A stretch of DNA of 64,000 bases from Pseudoalteromonas caenipelagi (lineage in GTDB: Bacteria; Pseudomonadota; Gammaproteobacteria; Enterobacterales; Alteromonadaceae): assembly GCF_013140855.1 (NCBI RefSeq), contig NZ_JABBPG010000001.1, forward strand, positions 558,001-622,000, read 5' to 3'. Positions 48,474-57,907 of this stretch are shown here, piece after piece. Under the pieces are notes generated by a model. The model was not told the DNA's origin. It was given only the letters and a program-made list of their open reading frames with translations, and searched no databases. Positions within the stretch are counted from its first letter, which is position 1, and the number at the start of each line of letters is the position of its first letter. Both the position numbers and the translations under genes were made by a program.

Positions 48474-48508
48474 AAACAAATTAGATGTCAATATTATAGA
48501 CTAAGGTG

Positions 48509-48780
48509 ACTAGGGTCTGTTTATCTTTGCTGTTCACTTTTGCAGCTGCGAGTTGGGTGTTTATACAAGGCAGAGCCTGCGTAGCGTAGTTATTCTACGT
48601 GAGTCCGGCGATAACGCCGTAGAAATGACCAACTCGCGCTGCCCTGCGGGTTCATTTGAGCGCGCTTTGCTCTTTGTTGCTCTCCTTTCACTTAGATTAC
48701 TAAGCTTCAAGTCGAGCGCCGCGATCAAAACACGCTCAAAGTGAACAAATTTCGAACTCGAAAGATAAACAGACCCTAGT
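48509..48780. mobile_element. MITE-like element with 20-bp perfect terminal inverted repeats
   Basis: ACTAGGGTCTGTTTATCTTT at 48509-48528 is the exact reverse complement of 48761-48780. Subterminal TGTTCACTTT (48531-48540) is also repeated inverted at 48738-48747. The interior is GC-richer than its surroundings and has no transposase; the only long frame (48553-48744) has no gene-like features. CTAG sits at both outer edges (48510-48513 and 48776-48779), fitting either a TA or a CTAG target duplication. It is probably a non-autonomous element moved by a transposase encoded elsewhere. It lies between the promoter region of the SulP gene and the 3' end of an AsnC-type regulator gene. Confidence 0.85.
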
Positions 48781-48795
48781 ACGGTCGTATTGTTT

Positions 48796-49254
48796 TTACA
48801 AAGGTAGTGCCGTCGTTCTTTTCACGCAGGTCATAGTCACGTTAGAGTGTACCTCTTGAACATACTCTAGGTTGAGTAAGTTGTCTCTGACAAACAGCTC
48901 ATAACCTTCGATACCTCTAGAGATAATGCGTAACATAAAGTCCATTGTTCCAGCCATCGTGTAACATTCAGTGACTTCGTCATAACTCATTATCAGCTTC
49001 TCAAATTCTGCCAAGTTATTTCGACCGTGGTTTGACAAACGAACATGCGCATAGACCAACATATCAAAACCCAGTTGCTTTTCATCTAACAAAGCAACTT
49101 TGCCTTTAATATAACCGTCTTGTTCTAGTTTAGCGATACGACGCCAGCACGGTGATTGAGATAGCCCAACTTTGTCAGCTATTTCCGCAGTAGAAAGGCT
49201 TGCGTCTTGTTGTAATAGTGCCAATATTTGGCGATCAACCTGATTTAATGACAT
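48796..49254 (-). CDS. Lrp/AsnC-family transcriptional regulator
   Basis: 152 residues. Helix-turn-helix with LSTAEIADKVGLSQSPCWRR, then the RAM domain (about 65-145; ECYTMAGTMDFMLRI). It is a paralogue of the true Lrp encoded at 16783-17262, from which it differs along its whole length. Such local regulators usually control one amino-acid gene, often a neighbour; no obvious amino-acid gene is adjacent here. The mobile element ends 15 bases beyond its stop codon. Confidence 0.9.
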   Translation of the reverse strand: MSLNQVDRQILALLQQDASLSTAEIADKVGLSQSPCWRRIAKLEQDGYIKGKVALLDEKQLGFDMLVYAHVRLSNHGRNNLAEFEKLIMSYDEVTECYTMAGTMDFMLRIISRGIEGYELFVRDNLLNLEYVQEVHSNVTMTCVKRTTALPL

Positions 49255-49325
49255 TGTTTTTTCTTTAAATTTTAGTCAGTGGAAAAAATTATACATGCAG
49301 ACAACACATTTGTCCGCCCCTTTAG

Positions 49326-49967
49326 TTAACCAAATCGTCCACTCACAAATGGGTTATTTTGTTTTTCGTAACCAATTGTGGTGTTTTCACCATGCCCTGA
49401 TAGCACCACCGTATCATCAGGAAGGGAAAATAGTTGCTCAAGTATAGACTGCTTCAGTTGCGACGCATCCCCTTTTGGAAAGTCTGTACGCCCAACCGAG
49501 CCTCTAAATAAGACATCACCCACTAAGACTTGCGATGATGCCTTATGGTAAAACACCACATGTCCAGGAGTGTGTCCAGGACAATGCAAAATATCTAACA
49601 CCATATCCCCAAGATTAATTTGCTCTTTATCATCAAGCCAACGGTCTGGATAAAATGGCATTTTTGGTGCAAAGCCAAACATTTGTGACTGCATTGGCAA
49701 AGCATCAAACCAAAATTTTTCATCTTTATGTGGCCCAATGATATCTATGCCTAAGGCGCTTTTCAGCTCATCCGCAGCGCCCACATGGTCTAGGTGGCCA
49801 TGTGTCAATAAGATAAATTCAATATTTAAATCTCGTTGCTTGATTTGCGCCAGTAACTTATCCGTATCACCACCTGGGTCGATAATTGCACTTTTTCCGC
49901 TGCTCTGACAGGTTATAAACCGCGCATTTTGCATAAACGGTGTTACTGGAACGGTAATGACTTGCAC
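49326..49967 (-). CDS. metallo-beta-lactamase-fold hydrolase, glyoxalase II-like (YcbL type)
   Basis: 213 residues. The metal-binding motifs are all present: THGHLDHVG (HxHxDH), the His in HCPGHTPGHVVF, the Asp in VGDVLFRGSVGRTD and the final His in SGHGENTTIGYEKQNNPF. The last segment is typical of E. coli YcbL (215 residues), a type II glyoxalase that hydrolyses S-lactoylglutathione. The start lies one base after the M14 peptidase stop, so the two genes share a transcript. Confidence 0.9.
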   Translation of the reverse strand: MQVITVPVTPFMQNARFITCQSSGKSAIIDPGGDTDKLLAQIKQRDLNIEFILLTHGHLDHVGAADELKSALGIDIIGPHKDEKFWFDALPMQSQMFGFAPKMPFYPDRWLDDKEQINLGDMVLDILHCPGHTPGHVVFYHKASSQVLVGDVLFRGSVGRTDFPKGDASQLKQSILEQLFSLPDDTVVLSGHGENTTIGYEKQNNPFVSGRFG

Positions 49968-49968
49968 T

Positions 49969-51759
49969 CTACTTCTCCTTAAACAACATGAGGATCGGAT
50001 ATTTTAAATATGCCTGATCATAATATGGTGTTTGCGCATACAGCCATTCCATACGAGCACTTGGGTTATTTGCAAACGCTTTATCTTCGCGTATTTTACG
50101 ATCAAACTCTAAGGCCATTGCCGGATTATCTTTTAACATAGAACGAGCAAATGGCTCCAGTGCATAATTTTCAACATACTCAGTTCGCTGAAAAATAGTG
50201 TTAAATTCCCCCCAGCTAAACAAAGAATCAGGGGCCTTCGGGTGTAATAAGTGAGTTGCTAATTCGCCATGTGCTTGCTGAGTTGACACAGCGTACCACC
50301 CAGTTAAATCTAATTGTCCTATCACATCATAACTAAAGGAGGCATCGACTCTAAAACGCCCTTCAAAAGGCTGCTGTGCAAAGTTGTATTGCTCAACCGA
50401 AGCCCTCTTTAAAGTACCTTGAATCTGCGGCTGTACGTTAAGTTGCTGGACCTCTATCCCATGTAATCGTAGTTTTTCGGCTACATCTGGGTAAGCAGGA
50501 GGAATGTAAAAAAATTGTGGAACATCAACTTTCAGAGCGACATCTTTTTGCCAGAAGATCGGCAACGCATCATACTGTATTGCTTCACCTAAATATTTTG
50601 CTTCAGCTTGTCCAGAAATCGCACTATCAAAGTGTTTATAGGCAACGCCTTTGAAGCTAATAAAGTCTGGTTTTTTAGCGTAATCTCTCTTTAGCACCAG
50701 TTGCTGAGGTACTTGTTCTTGCTCATAAGCAACCGCTTCGTCAAGCTCTGTATGATGCTCGGACAGCGCAGATATTAAACCGTCGTATAAAACGTAGGTA
50801 CCCAAGACACGCTGCTTATAAGGCTTTAACGAGTGATTTTCTACCAAAATAGTCGGCACCCCAGCCAAGTCACCCCACCCGTTAGAAAACCTTGGACTTG
50901 CAACCCAGCCCGCTATGCCTTTTTTAAAATCTCTTTTATCCATGGCAAACACTAACGGTCCAGGAATATGGCCCTGACTTAGCAGCTTATCATCTATAAC
51001 TGGCTTAATTTTAGTCTCTAGCACACGTGCAATTGATGGCGACTCACTGGCAAATTCTGGAGTAAAGCCATACGTAATATCATATTGATAATCTGCACCA
51101 TCAGTAACGTGTACATCTAAGTAGAGTTGAGGTTCGTACTCATCAATCACTTTTAACACCGCTCTGACTTCTGGTGTATCCAGCTTGGTATAATCTCGAT
51201 TCAAGTTAAGGTTGTTAGCATTGGTTCTAAAGCCCATCTCTCTGGGGCCACGCTGATTGATCCGATTATATTGACTACGTCTTTCATGACCATCAACATT
51301 AAGAATAGGAATAAACAAAATGTTAGCTTTGCTAAGCAAGTCCCGACGTTTACCCAATGCAATATCTCTGAGCATCATAAAAGCCGCATCTTTACCGTCA
51401 ATTTCTCCTGCATGAATACCAGCTTGAATAAGTAAAGTTGGCTTATTATTATTTTTTAGCATAGAGGCAGAAAACTGACTTTGCTCAGAAGCAACAAGCA
51501 TTTTAATCGCTCTGCCCGACTTACTGTAGCCAATATCAAATGCCTTAAATTGAGTCGGGTTGGCCGCAACTAAACGCTCTACAAACGCCATTGTTTGCTG
51601 ATAATCTGGGGAATCTACTCCTTCACTCAACTCAAAATAAGTTGTCAGTGGGCCCTTAGTTTGCATCAACTGTTCACTTTTTCCTTGCCAAGGAATTAAC
51701 GGAGGTAAATGCCCGTTTAATGACAAGCCTGCAGTTAACATAATCATGCTTGCGATCAT
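49969..51759 (-). CDS. exported M14-family zinc carboxypeptidase
   Basis: 596 residues. A short hydrophobic N-terminus (MIASMIMLTAGLSL) is probably a signal peptide. The M14 domain (about 40-330) has the zinc motif AGIHAGEIDGKDA (His and Glu), the substrate Arg/Asn region NLNLNRDY and the third zinc ligand in YLDVHVTD. The C-terminal 260 residues are beta-rich with no family I recognise. It probably cleaves C-terminal residues from peptides in the periplasm or outside the cell. The next gene, the YcbL-like hydrolase, is separated by one base. Confidence 0.88.
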   Translation of the reverse strand: MIASMIMLTAGLSLNGHLPPLIPWQGKSEQLMQTKGPLTTYFELSEGVDSPDYQQTMAFVERLVAANPTQFKAFDIGYSKSGRAIKMLVASEQSQFSASMLKNNNKPTLLIQAGIHAGEIDGKDAAFMMLRDIALGKRRDLLSKANILFIPILNVDGHERRSQYNRINQRGPREMGFRTNANNLNLNRDYTKLDTPEVRAVLKVIDEYEPQLYLDVHVTDGADYQYDITYGFTPEFASESPSIARVLETKIKPVIDDKLLSQGHIPGPLVFAMDKRDFKKGIAGWVASPRFSNGWGDLAGVPTILVENHSLKPYKQRVLGTYVLYDGLISALSEHHTELDEAVAYEQEQVPQQLVLKRDYAKKPDFISFKGVAYKHFDSAISGQAEAKYLGEAIQYDALPIFWQKDVALKVDVPQFFYIPPAYPDVAEKLRLHGIEVQQLNVQPQIQGTLKRASVEQYNFAQQPFEGRFRVDASFSYDVIGQLDLTGWYAVSTQQAHGELATHLLHPKAPDSLFSWGEFNTIFQRTEYVENYALEPFARSMLKDNPAMALEFDRKIREDKAFANNPSARMEWLYAQTPYYDQAYLKYPILMLFKEK

Positions 51760-51907
51760 TTTTCATTCTCAATTTTCAGCCTAGATAGCACAATTATATC
51801 AATATTTTAGTTTACATCTTACAATGTGCGGTGATTCAACAAAAATATGCAGCTAATAACATTAGGCTACTAATAAACAGGACAATACACAGTCAAAGAA
51901 GGCTTTT

Positions 51908-52735
51908 ATGACAAAATCAATTCTTATTACAGGATGCTCAACAGGTATTGGATACTATTGTGCCCATGCTCTTAAAAGCGCAGGGTTCAATGTTATAGCA
52001 TCTTGTCGAAAAGTGTCTGACGTAGGCCGACTCAGAAGTGAAGGCTTACAGTGCATTCAAATCGATTTGAGTGATGAAGTAAGCATTTTACAGGGGTTCA
52101 ATGAAGCGTTGGCGTTGTGCGATGGAAAACTTGATGCTCTTTTTAACAATGGTGCTTATGGCCAGCCGGGCGCAGTAGAAGACCTCCCAACCGCAGCGTT
52201 GCGTCAGCAGTTTGAAGTTAATTTGTTCTCTTGGCATACGCTCACAACCCTTGCCATAAAGCATATGCGTCAACATGGCAGTGGCCGCATCATACATAAC
52301 TCATCGGTACTTGGACTTGTCGCTCTGCCCTTTCGCGGCGCATACAACGCAAGTAAGTTTGCATTAGAAGGCTTAACTGACACAATGCGTATGGAGCTAA
52401 AAGACACCGACATTCAAATTAGTCTAATCGAACCGGGTCCAATCGCCTCTAAGTTTAGAGAAAACGCCAAACGAGCATTTGTTGATAATATTGATATTCA
52501 ATCAAGTCCCTATGAACAAGATTACATTGCTCAACTAAACAGATTAGAGGCGCAAACAGCACCTCAACCGTTTACGCTCGGGCCAGAAGCTGTATATAAA
52601 AAGCTCTACCTTGCTTTAACAGCTAAAAAAGCGAAACCACGTTATTACGTCACTTTCCCGACTTATTTTATGGGATATCTAAAGCGACTTCTAAGTACTC
52701 GGTGGTTAGATAAGCTCCTGATAAATAGCCGTTGA
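51908..52735 (+). CDS. short-chain dehydrogenase/reductase
   Basis: 275 residues. The classical SDR pattern is seen: ITGCSTGIGYYCA (NAD(P) binding), NNGAYG, HNSSVLG (catalytic Ser) and YNASKFALEG (Tyr and Lys). The CRKVSDV segment after the second strand favours NADP. It resembles the YbbO-type SDR group, but the substrate is unknown. It stands alone and is convergent with the rplT end of the translation operon across a bidirectional terminator. Confidence 0.9.
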   Translation: MTKSILITGCSTGIGYYCAHALKSAGFNVIASCRKVSDVGRLRSEGLQCIQIDLSDEVSILQGFNEALALCDGKLDALFNNGAYGQPGAVEDLPTAALRQQFEVNLFSWHTLTTLAIKHMRQHGSGRIIHNSSVLGLVALPFRGAYNASKFALEGLTDTMRMELKDTDIQISLIEPGPIASKFRENAKRAFVDNIDIQSSPYEQDYIAQLNRLEAQTAPQPFTLGPEAVYKKLYLALTAKKAKPRYYVTFPTYFMGYLKRLLSTRWLDKLLINSR

Positions 52736-52762
52736 ATACATAGCTATAGCAATCATGAGATC

Positions 52763-52790
52763 AAAAAAAGGAGCCTTAGGCTCCTTTTTT
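52763..52790. terminator. bidirectional terminator between the SDR gene and rplT
   Basis: GGAGCC, loop TTA, GGCTCC with seven A before and six T after; it serves the rightward SDR transcript and the leftward thrS-infC-rpmI-rplT transcript. Confidence 0.88.
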
Positions 52791-52811
52791 GGGGATAAGC
52801 TTTAATGCTTA

Positions 52812-53171
52812 TTAAGCAGCTAGACCATCTTTTGCTTTAGCAACTAATGCTGCGAAAGCTACTTGGTCGTATACTGCGATATCAGCTAGGATCTTACGAT
52901 CGATTTCAACAGATGATTTTTTAAGACCATCGATGAAACGGCTGTAAGAAAGGCCGTTCTGACGTGCTGCAGCATTGATACGTGCAATCCATAATTGACG
53001 GAAAGTACGTTTCTTAGCGCGACGGTCACGGTATGCGTATTGACCTGCTTTAGTTACTGCTTGGAAAGCTACGCGGTAAACACGTGAACGTGCTCCATAG
53101 TAACCTTTAGCTTGCTTTAATACTTTTTTGTGACGTGCACGTGCGATAACACCGCGTTTAACTCTTGCCAT
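52812..53171 (-). CDS. rplT: 50S ribosomal protein L20
   Basis: 119 residues; [19 protein letters not shown] and the [19 protein letters not shown] segment are L20 hallmarks. It is needed for early assembly of the large subunit and, in E. coli, represses translation of rpmI and itself by binding a pseudoknot in the mRNA. The gene follows rpmI by 15 bases. Confidence 0.98.
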   Translation of the reverse strand: MARVKRGVIARARHKKVLKQAKGYYGARSRVYRVAFQAVTKAGQYAYRDRRAKKRTFRQLWIARINAAARQNGLSYSRFIDGLKKSSVEIDRKILADIAVYDQVAFAALVAKAKDGLAA

Positions 53172-53186
53172 TTCTGATATCCCCTA

Positions 53187-53387
53187 TTAAGCAAATGGTA
53201 ACATACGGTCGATAAGACCAATGTCGTTTTTGTGAACCATAGACTTAGCACGTAAGTGAAGTTTACGCTTAGAAGACTTTTTAGTCAGAATGTGACGTAA
53301 GTGCGACTGTTTACGCTTATAACCGCCTGAAGCAGTCTTTTTGAAACGCTTAGCTGCGCCTCTGTGTGATTTTAGCTTATAAGCCAT
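53187..53387 (-). CDS. rpmI: 50S ribosomal protein L35
   Basis: 66 residues starting [19 protein letters not shown], strongly basic and colinear with E. coli L35 ([17 protein letters not shown]). It sits between infC and rplT as in most bacteria. Unlike in E. coli, the gap to infC is long (184 bases) and holds stem structures. Confidence 0.97.
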   Translation of the reverse strand: MAYKLKSHRGAAKRFKKTASGGYKRKQSHLRHILTKKSSKRKLHLRAKSMVHKNDIGLIDRMLPFA

Positions 53388-53471
53388 TGCAATAACTCCA
53401 AATGTATTGCTTTAAACAATGTAAGTAGGCGGATGTTTCCATCACTTTGAAGGCCTAACTCACAACCAAAT

Positions 53472-53546
53472 CCGGTGAAGGTACTACCCTTTCTTTAAAA
53501 CCGGTTAATACAGGTGGCCAGCAAAGACACTTTAAACCTGTATTAA
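53472..53546 (-). promoter_or_regulatory. structured leader upstream of rpmI, candidate L20 control element
   Basis: TTAATACAGGT (53505-53515) and ACCTGTATTAA (53536-53546) are perfect 11-bp inverted repeats with a 20-base loop; a second possible pairing joins CCGGT (53472-53476) with ACCGG (53500-53504). L20 autoregulation at this place is known in E. coli and Bacillus, with different structures. The role here is inferred. Confidence 0.5.
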
Positions 53547-53571
53547 ATTCGCGCGCATTATGCCGTGTTTA

Positions 53572-54117
53572 TTACTTTTTAGCAATAGGTGACATCATCA
53601 TCACCATCTGACGCCCTTCAACACGATTAGGGAAAGACTCAACAACTGCTAATTCTTCTAAGTCAGCTTTTACACGGTTAAGCAATTCAATACCAATTTC
53701 TTGGTGAGCCATTTCACGACCACGGAAACGAATAGTGATTTTAGCTTTGTCGCCCGCTTCTAAGAACTTTCTTAGGCTGCGTAGCTTAACTTGGTAGTCA
53801 CCTTCATCAGTACCAGGACGGAACTTGATCTCTTTAATTTGGATCTGCTTTTGCTTTTTCTTTTGTTCTTTTTGTAATTTTGCTTTTTCAAAAAGGAACT
53901 TACCGTAGTCCATCACCTTACAGACAGGTGGTTCAGCGTTAGGACTAATCTCTACTAGATCCACTCCGGCTTCATCAGCAATCGCTTGAGCTTCTTTCAA
54001 CGACATAATGGCCGCTTCCTGACCTTCTACGCCAGATAAGCGAACTTCTTTCGCAGTTATTTCTTCATTGATACGATTTTTTTGAGCTGTAGTTTGCCCT
54101 TTTTTTCCGCCTCTAAT
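53572..54117 (-). CDS. infC: translation initiation factor IF-3 with ATT start codon
   Basis: 181 residues from ATT 54117. GGAGGAA is centred about eight bases upstream and the protein then begins with the IF-3 N-terminus ([19 protein letters not shown] after the initiator). The rare AUU start is conserved in infC because IF-3 discriminates against it, giving autoregulation. A longer ORF to 54159 exists but has no ribosome site. Core motifs include [20 protein letters not shown] and [14 protein letters not shown]. It follows thrS by 71 bases. Confidence 0.96.
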   Translation of the reverse strand: MRGGKKGQTTAQKNRINEEITAKEVRLSGVEGQEAAIMSLKEAQAIADEAGVDLVEISPNAEPPVCKVMDYGKFLFEKAKLQKEQKKKQKQIQIKEIKFRPGTDEGDYQVKLRSLRKFLEAGDKAKITIRFRGREMAHQEIGIELLNRVKADLEELAVVESFPNRVEGRQMVMMMSPIAKK

Positions 54118-54188
54118 GGTACGTTCCTCCAAGAAAATCAAAATTGTTGCGTGTAGCAATCATAATTTTTATGCCACACGCAGGTTTA

Positions 54189-56099
54189 TTATTGTCGATG
54201 CTTAATTTCTTCACTGACTTTAGCGATAAAATCTTCGACAGAGAACTTGCCAAGGTCTTCACCTTTGCGCGTTCTCACTGCTACTTCTTGTTGTTCAACT
54301 TCTTTATCACCAACAACAAGTAAGTAAGGTATACGTTTTAAAGTATGCTCCCGAATTTTAAAGCCAATCTTCTCATTTCTCAAGTCAGCACAGGCTCTAA
54401 TTCCAAGTTTATTTAACTTTTGTACAATTTCATGCACGTAATCGGCTTGTTTGTCGGTGATATTCATGATCACCACCTGTTTTGGTGCCAACCAAGTTGG
54501 GAATAGACCAGCATATTCTTCGGTAAGTATACCGATAAAACGTTCAATTGAACCTAAAATTGCACGGTGGATCATTACCGGCGTCTTACGCTCGTTATTT
54601 TCTGCGACGTAAGTTGCACCTAAACGACCTGGCAATGCAAAATCTAGCTGTACTGTACCACACTGCCAAGCACGCTCTAAGCAATCATATAAAGTAAATT
54701 CAATTTTAGGGCCGTAGAAGGCACCTTCACCCGGTAAATATTCAAACTCAATGTTGTTGGCTTTCAGTGCTTCGGCTAGCGCCAGCTCAGCCTTATCCCA
54801 CATTTCATCTTCACCGATGCGCTTTTCAGGGCGAGTAGAAAGTTTAACAACAATCTTTTCGAAGCCAAATGTCTCGTATGTATCGTAAACCATCTTGATA
54901 CACGATGAAACCTCGTCCATGATCTGCTCTTCTGTACAGAACACGTGTGCATCATCTTGCGTAAAGCCACGCACACGCATCAAACCATGTAAAGCACCTG
55001 AAGGTTCATTTCGATGACAGCAACCAAACTCAGCCATACGCAATGGTAAATCACGGTAAGATTTCAGACCTTGATTAAAGATTTGTACGTGACCTGGGCA
55101 GTTCATTGGCTTAATTGCATATTCACGCTTTTCTGACTCAGTGGTGAACATCGCATCGGCATATTTGTCCCAGTGGCCAGACTTTTCCCAAAGTGCACGG
55201 TCCATCATCATTGGACCCTTTACTTCTTCGTAGCTATATTCGCGTAATTTTTCACGAACAAAATCTTCTAGTTCTCGGTAGATGCTCCAACCATCGTTGT
55301 GCCAAAACACCATGCCCGGCGCTTCTTCTTGCCAATGCCAAAGATCAAGTGCTTTACCAATCTTACGGTGGTCGCGTTTTTCAGCTTCTTCAAGACGTTT
55401 TAAGTAAGCCTTAAGCTGTTTCTTATCTGCCCATGCTGTACCATAGATACGCTGTAACATCTTGTTTTCTGAGTTACCACGCCAGTAGGCGCCCGCCACT
55501 TTCATAATTTTGAAATGCTGACAGAACTTCATGTTCGGCACATGTGGACCACGACACATATCGATATATTCTTCGTGATGATATAAGCCAGGTTTATCAT
55601 CTTTAGCGATATTCTCGTCTAGAATCTCGATTTTATAGGTTTCGCCACGTGCTTCGAACGCGTCACGAGCCTCTTGCCAAGAAACGGTTTTCTTAACAAC
55701 ATCGTAGTTCGTCTTTGCAAGTTCTAGCATGCGCTTTTCGATGGCATCTAGGTCTTCTTGCGTTAAAGAATGCTCAAGGTCAACATCATAATAAAAGCCG
55801 TTGTCGATAGTTGGACCAATTGCCATTTTAACATCAGGAAACAACTGCTTAATTGCATGACCGATTAAGTGAGCACAAGAGTGGCGGATGATCTCTAAAC
55901 CATCGTCATCTTTTGCAGTGATGATTTCTAAGTTCGCATCTTCTGTGATGATGTCACATGCATCAACACGTACACCATTTACACGGCCCGCAATGGTTGC
56001 TTTTGCAAGACCAGGACCGATATCTTGAGCTACTTGTAAAGTTGAAACTGGGTTTTCAAAGACACGCTGACTACCGTCAGGAAGCGTAATAATTGGCAT
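54189..56099 (-). CDS. thrS: threonyl-tRNA synthetase
   Basis: 636 residues (E. coli 642). An N-terminal TGS domain (about 1-62), an editing domain (about 63-225, with [10 protein letters not shown] and the Cys/His metal site near DMCRGPHVP) and a class II core with motif 2 at [20 protein letters not shown], then the anticodon-binding domain (about 535-636; [14 protein letters not shown]). The first gene of the thrS-infC-rpmI-rplT row. It starts at ATG 56099 with TAGGAT upstream. A control leader as in E. coli could lie in the 250-base upstream region, but no anticodon-like stem was identified. Confidence 0.97.
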   Translation of the reverse strand: MPIITLPDGSQRVFENPVSTLQVAQDIGPGLAKATIAGRVNGVRVDACDIITEDANLEIITAKDDDGLEIIRHSCAHLIGHAIKQLFPDVKMAIGPTIDNGFYYDVDLEHSLTQEDLDAIEKRMLELAKTNYDVVKKTVSWQEARDAFEARGETYKIEILDENIAKDDKPGLYHHEEYIDMCRGPHVPNMKFCQHFKIMKVAGAYWRGNSENKMLQRIYGTAWADKKQLKAYLKRLEEAEKRDHRKIGKALDLWHWQEEAPGMVFWHNDGWSIYRELEDFVREKLREYSYEEVKGPMMMDRALWEKSGHWDKYADAMFTTESEKREYAIKPMNCPGHVQIFNQGLKSYRDLPLRMAEFGCCHRNEPSGALHGLMRVRGFTQDDAHVFCTEEQIMDEVSSCIKMVYDTYETFGFEKIVVKLSTRPEKRIGEDEMWDKAELALAEALKANNIEFEYLPGEGAFYGPKIEFTLYDCLERAWQCGTVQLDFALPGRLGATYVAENNERKTPVMIHRAILGSIERFIGILTEEYAGLFPTWLAPKQVVIMNITDKQADYVHEIVQKLNKLGIRACADLRNEKIGFKIREHTLKRIPYLLVVGDKEVEQQEVAVRTRKGEDLGKFSVEDFIAKVSEEIKHRQ

Positions 56100-56353
56100 G
56101 ATAAATCCTATTTACAGTGGTGACACCTACGACGCATCACATGTACAAAAATAATTAAAATAATAATGAATGCCCAACAACGCTTTTACGAATAAGCATT
56201 GGCGCCGGCAGCGATTTAGCATACCGTGTGCTTGGGGACTTCCAAACCGAACAGTATTTTGACTGCGCACGTGACGAAATTCAAGGGAAAGACTAAAATT
56301 GATACATAAATTCTTTAATTTATACACCTTAATGCTTTATGTAAGGTTAAAAC

Positions 56354-57358
56354 ATGACTAAACACACTCGCTATTGCTTTGCGTCTTTAAATTTACTCAA
56401 CTTCGCAGCGCCCCCCTTTTCTTTTTATCAACTGAAGGAGCACTATAGCGAGCCACAATGGCAGTCTAAAACGCAATTTATTACCGGTCTAATAGAGCAT
56501 ATCGATCCTACGGTGATTGCCTTTCAGGAAGTATTTAGCATTGATGAGCTAAAGTGCCTGTGCAAGAATTTAGGGCTAGACTATTTTGCAACTGTTGATA
56601 CCCCACAGGTTGACCCAATTTACCCGAATGTATTGTTCAATCCTGTTGTTGCCATCGCCTCTAAAGTGCCTTTTAAGCAAGTTTCGGCTTTAGTTCCTTG
56701 CCCCGAACTACTTGAGTATTTAAACAATCAGCAGCAATTTAGATTTAATCGCACCCCGGTAAAGTGCCAAATCGAGCTTGAAGGTATTGGGGATATTACC
56801 TGTTATGCTGTGCATTTAAAGTCGCAAAGAGTACTCTCAATGGCACATATGTTTGCGGAGCAAGCCCCAGATGACCCTTTATTGTCTATGCTTCAGCAAA
56901 CAGTGGGCATGATGCAATCGCAGATATCTCGTTCATTAGAAGCTTCTATCATCTACTACGATGCCCTTAAAGCCCAGCGAGAGCAAAATAGTGCCACACT
57001 CGTTATGGGAGATTTCAACGATAACATTCATAACCCCGCATTATCGTTTATGACTCAGGCCTTTCCTGTTCAAATCAATGAGCACTCTCATTTTGATAGT
57101 GTTGGCCTGTTCGATAGCTTTAATTTTTCAGATAATGCGCACACTTTTGAAAGCAAACCGGCAACACATTATTATCAAGGCAGTGGAAACATTCTCGATT
57201 ACATCCTTACCTCAGAGCATTTTAATCCAAACAAAAACGCGCCTTTGGTCAAATCAGTTTTTTATCGCAATTTCGATGCACATTTAGACCCACAAAGGGA
57301 TGAAGAAGACATTCGTTACTCAGATCACAGTGCAATCGCCATTGAGATTCTGGTGTAA
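56354..57358 (+). CDS. endonuclease/exonuclease/phosphatase-family protein
   Basis: 334 residues. Family motifs in order are NLLNF near the N-terminus, IAFQEVFS (the metal-binding Glu), CYAVHLKS (His), VMGDFNDN (Asp/Asn pair), and SDHSAIAIEI at the C-terminus (catalytic Asp-His). No signal peptide, so it is probably cytoplasmic. The superfamily includes nucleases and phosphodiesterases for lipids or nucleotides. The substrate is not readable. It is divergent from thrS. Confidence 0.88.
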   Translation: MTKHTRYCFASLNLLNFAAPPFSFYQLKEHYSEPQWQSKTQFITGLIEHIDPTVIAFQEVFSIDELKCLCKNLGLDYFATVDTPQVDPIYPNVLFNPVVAIASKVPFKQVSALVPCPELLEYLNNQQQFRFNRTPVKCQIELEGIGDITCYAVHLKSQRVLSMAHMFAEQAPDDPLLSMLQQTVGMMQSQISRSLEASIIYYDALKAQREQNSATLVMGDFNDNIHNPALSFMTQAFPVQINEHSHFDSVGLFDSFNFSDNAHTFESKPATHYYQGSGNILDYILTSEHFNPNKNAPLVKSVFYRNFDAHLDPQRDEEDIRYSDHSAIAIEILV

Positions 57359-57380
57359 GCTTTTGCTTTGAGTGTCAGGT

Positions 57381-57389
57381 TGCTATAAT
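57381..57389 (+). promoter_or_regulatory. extended -10 promoter of the DUF3010 gene
   Basis: TGCTATAAT, the same nine bases as in front of the DEAD-box gene, 33 bases before the ATG. A possible -35 TTTGCT lies 16 bp upstream. Confidence 0.6.
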
Positions 57390-57421
57390 TCGCCGATAAC
57401 ACAATAAACTGGAATTAAATA

Positions 57422-57868
57422 ATGAGAACATGTGGTGTTGAGATCACCGGCAGCGACGTGCTGCTGTGCTTGCTTACCAAAGAAGATGACGTTTTTGATA
57501 TAAGAGATGTACGTCAAACCCGCTTCACACTAGCAAATGTAGGTCAAGATACTGAACAAATGCGCAAGTTTCAGTTCGACTTTGCAAAATTAATGGCTGA
57601 TTATCAAGTTGACTCTGTAGCTATTCGCCAGCGTGCTCCAAAGGGAAAGTTTGCCGGTAGCGCAACAGGTTTTAAAATGGAAGCTGCCATTCAGTTAATT
57701 GAAGGCTTGGATGTTCGACTTCTTTCTAGCACTGAAGTAAAAGAGCAGTTAAAACGCAATCCACTGCCGATTGACTTTGAAGACACAGGCTTAAAGAAGT
57801 ATCAAGAGAATGCCTTTGTTAACGCTTACGTCTACATCATGAAAAAAACTTACCGACCAGACGAGTAA
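57422..57868 (+). CDS. DUF3010-family protein
   Basis: 148 residues beginning MRTCGVEITGSDVLLCLL, with RQRAPKGKFAGSATGFKMEAA in the middle, the pattern of the DUF3010 family of Alteromonadales and Vibrio. The alternating hydrophobic N-terminal strand and the conserved Glu suggest an RNase-H-like or RuvC-like fold, but that is a guess. The function is unknown. Own promoter and terminator. Confidence 0.85.
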   Translation: MRTCGVEITGSDVLLCLLTKEDDVFDIRDVRQTRFTLANVGQDTEQMRKFQFDFAKLMADYQVDSVAIRQRAPKGKFAGSATGFKMEAAIQLIEGLDVRLLSSTEVKEQLKRNPLPIDFEDTGLKKYQENAFVNAYVYIMKKTYRPDE

Positions 57869-57883
57869 AATAAGCCAACAAGC

Positions 57884-57907
57884 AATCCGACTTAGGTCGG
57901 ATTTTTT
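57884..57907 (+). terminator. intrinsic terminator after the DUF3010 gene
   Basis: AATCCGAC, loop TTAG, GTCGGATT then TTTT. The TAA stop of the opposite-strand membrane protein lies in the loop (57892-57894). Confidence 0.85.

Noticed and set aside
48553..48744. 63-codon frame inside the mobile element
   Set aside because: No ribosome site, no recognisable protein features, and it lies within a short element typical of non-coding MITEs.
56100..56353. T-box or tRNA-like control leader for thrS
   Set aside because: No T-box sequence or convincing anticodon-like stem could be seen; T-boxes are also not expected in gammaproteobacteria.
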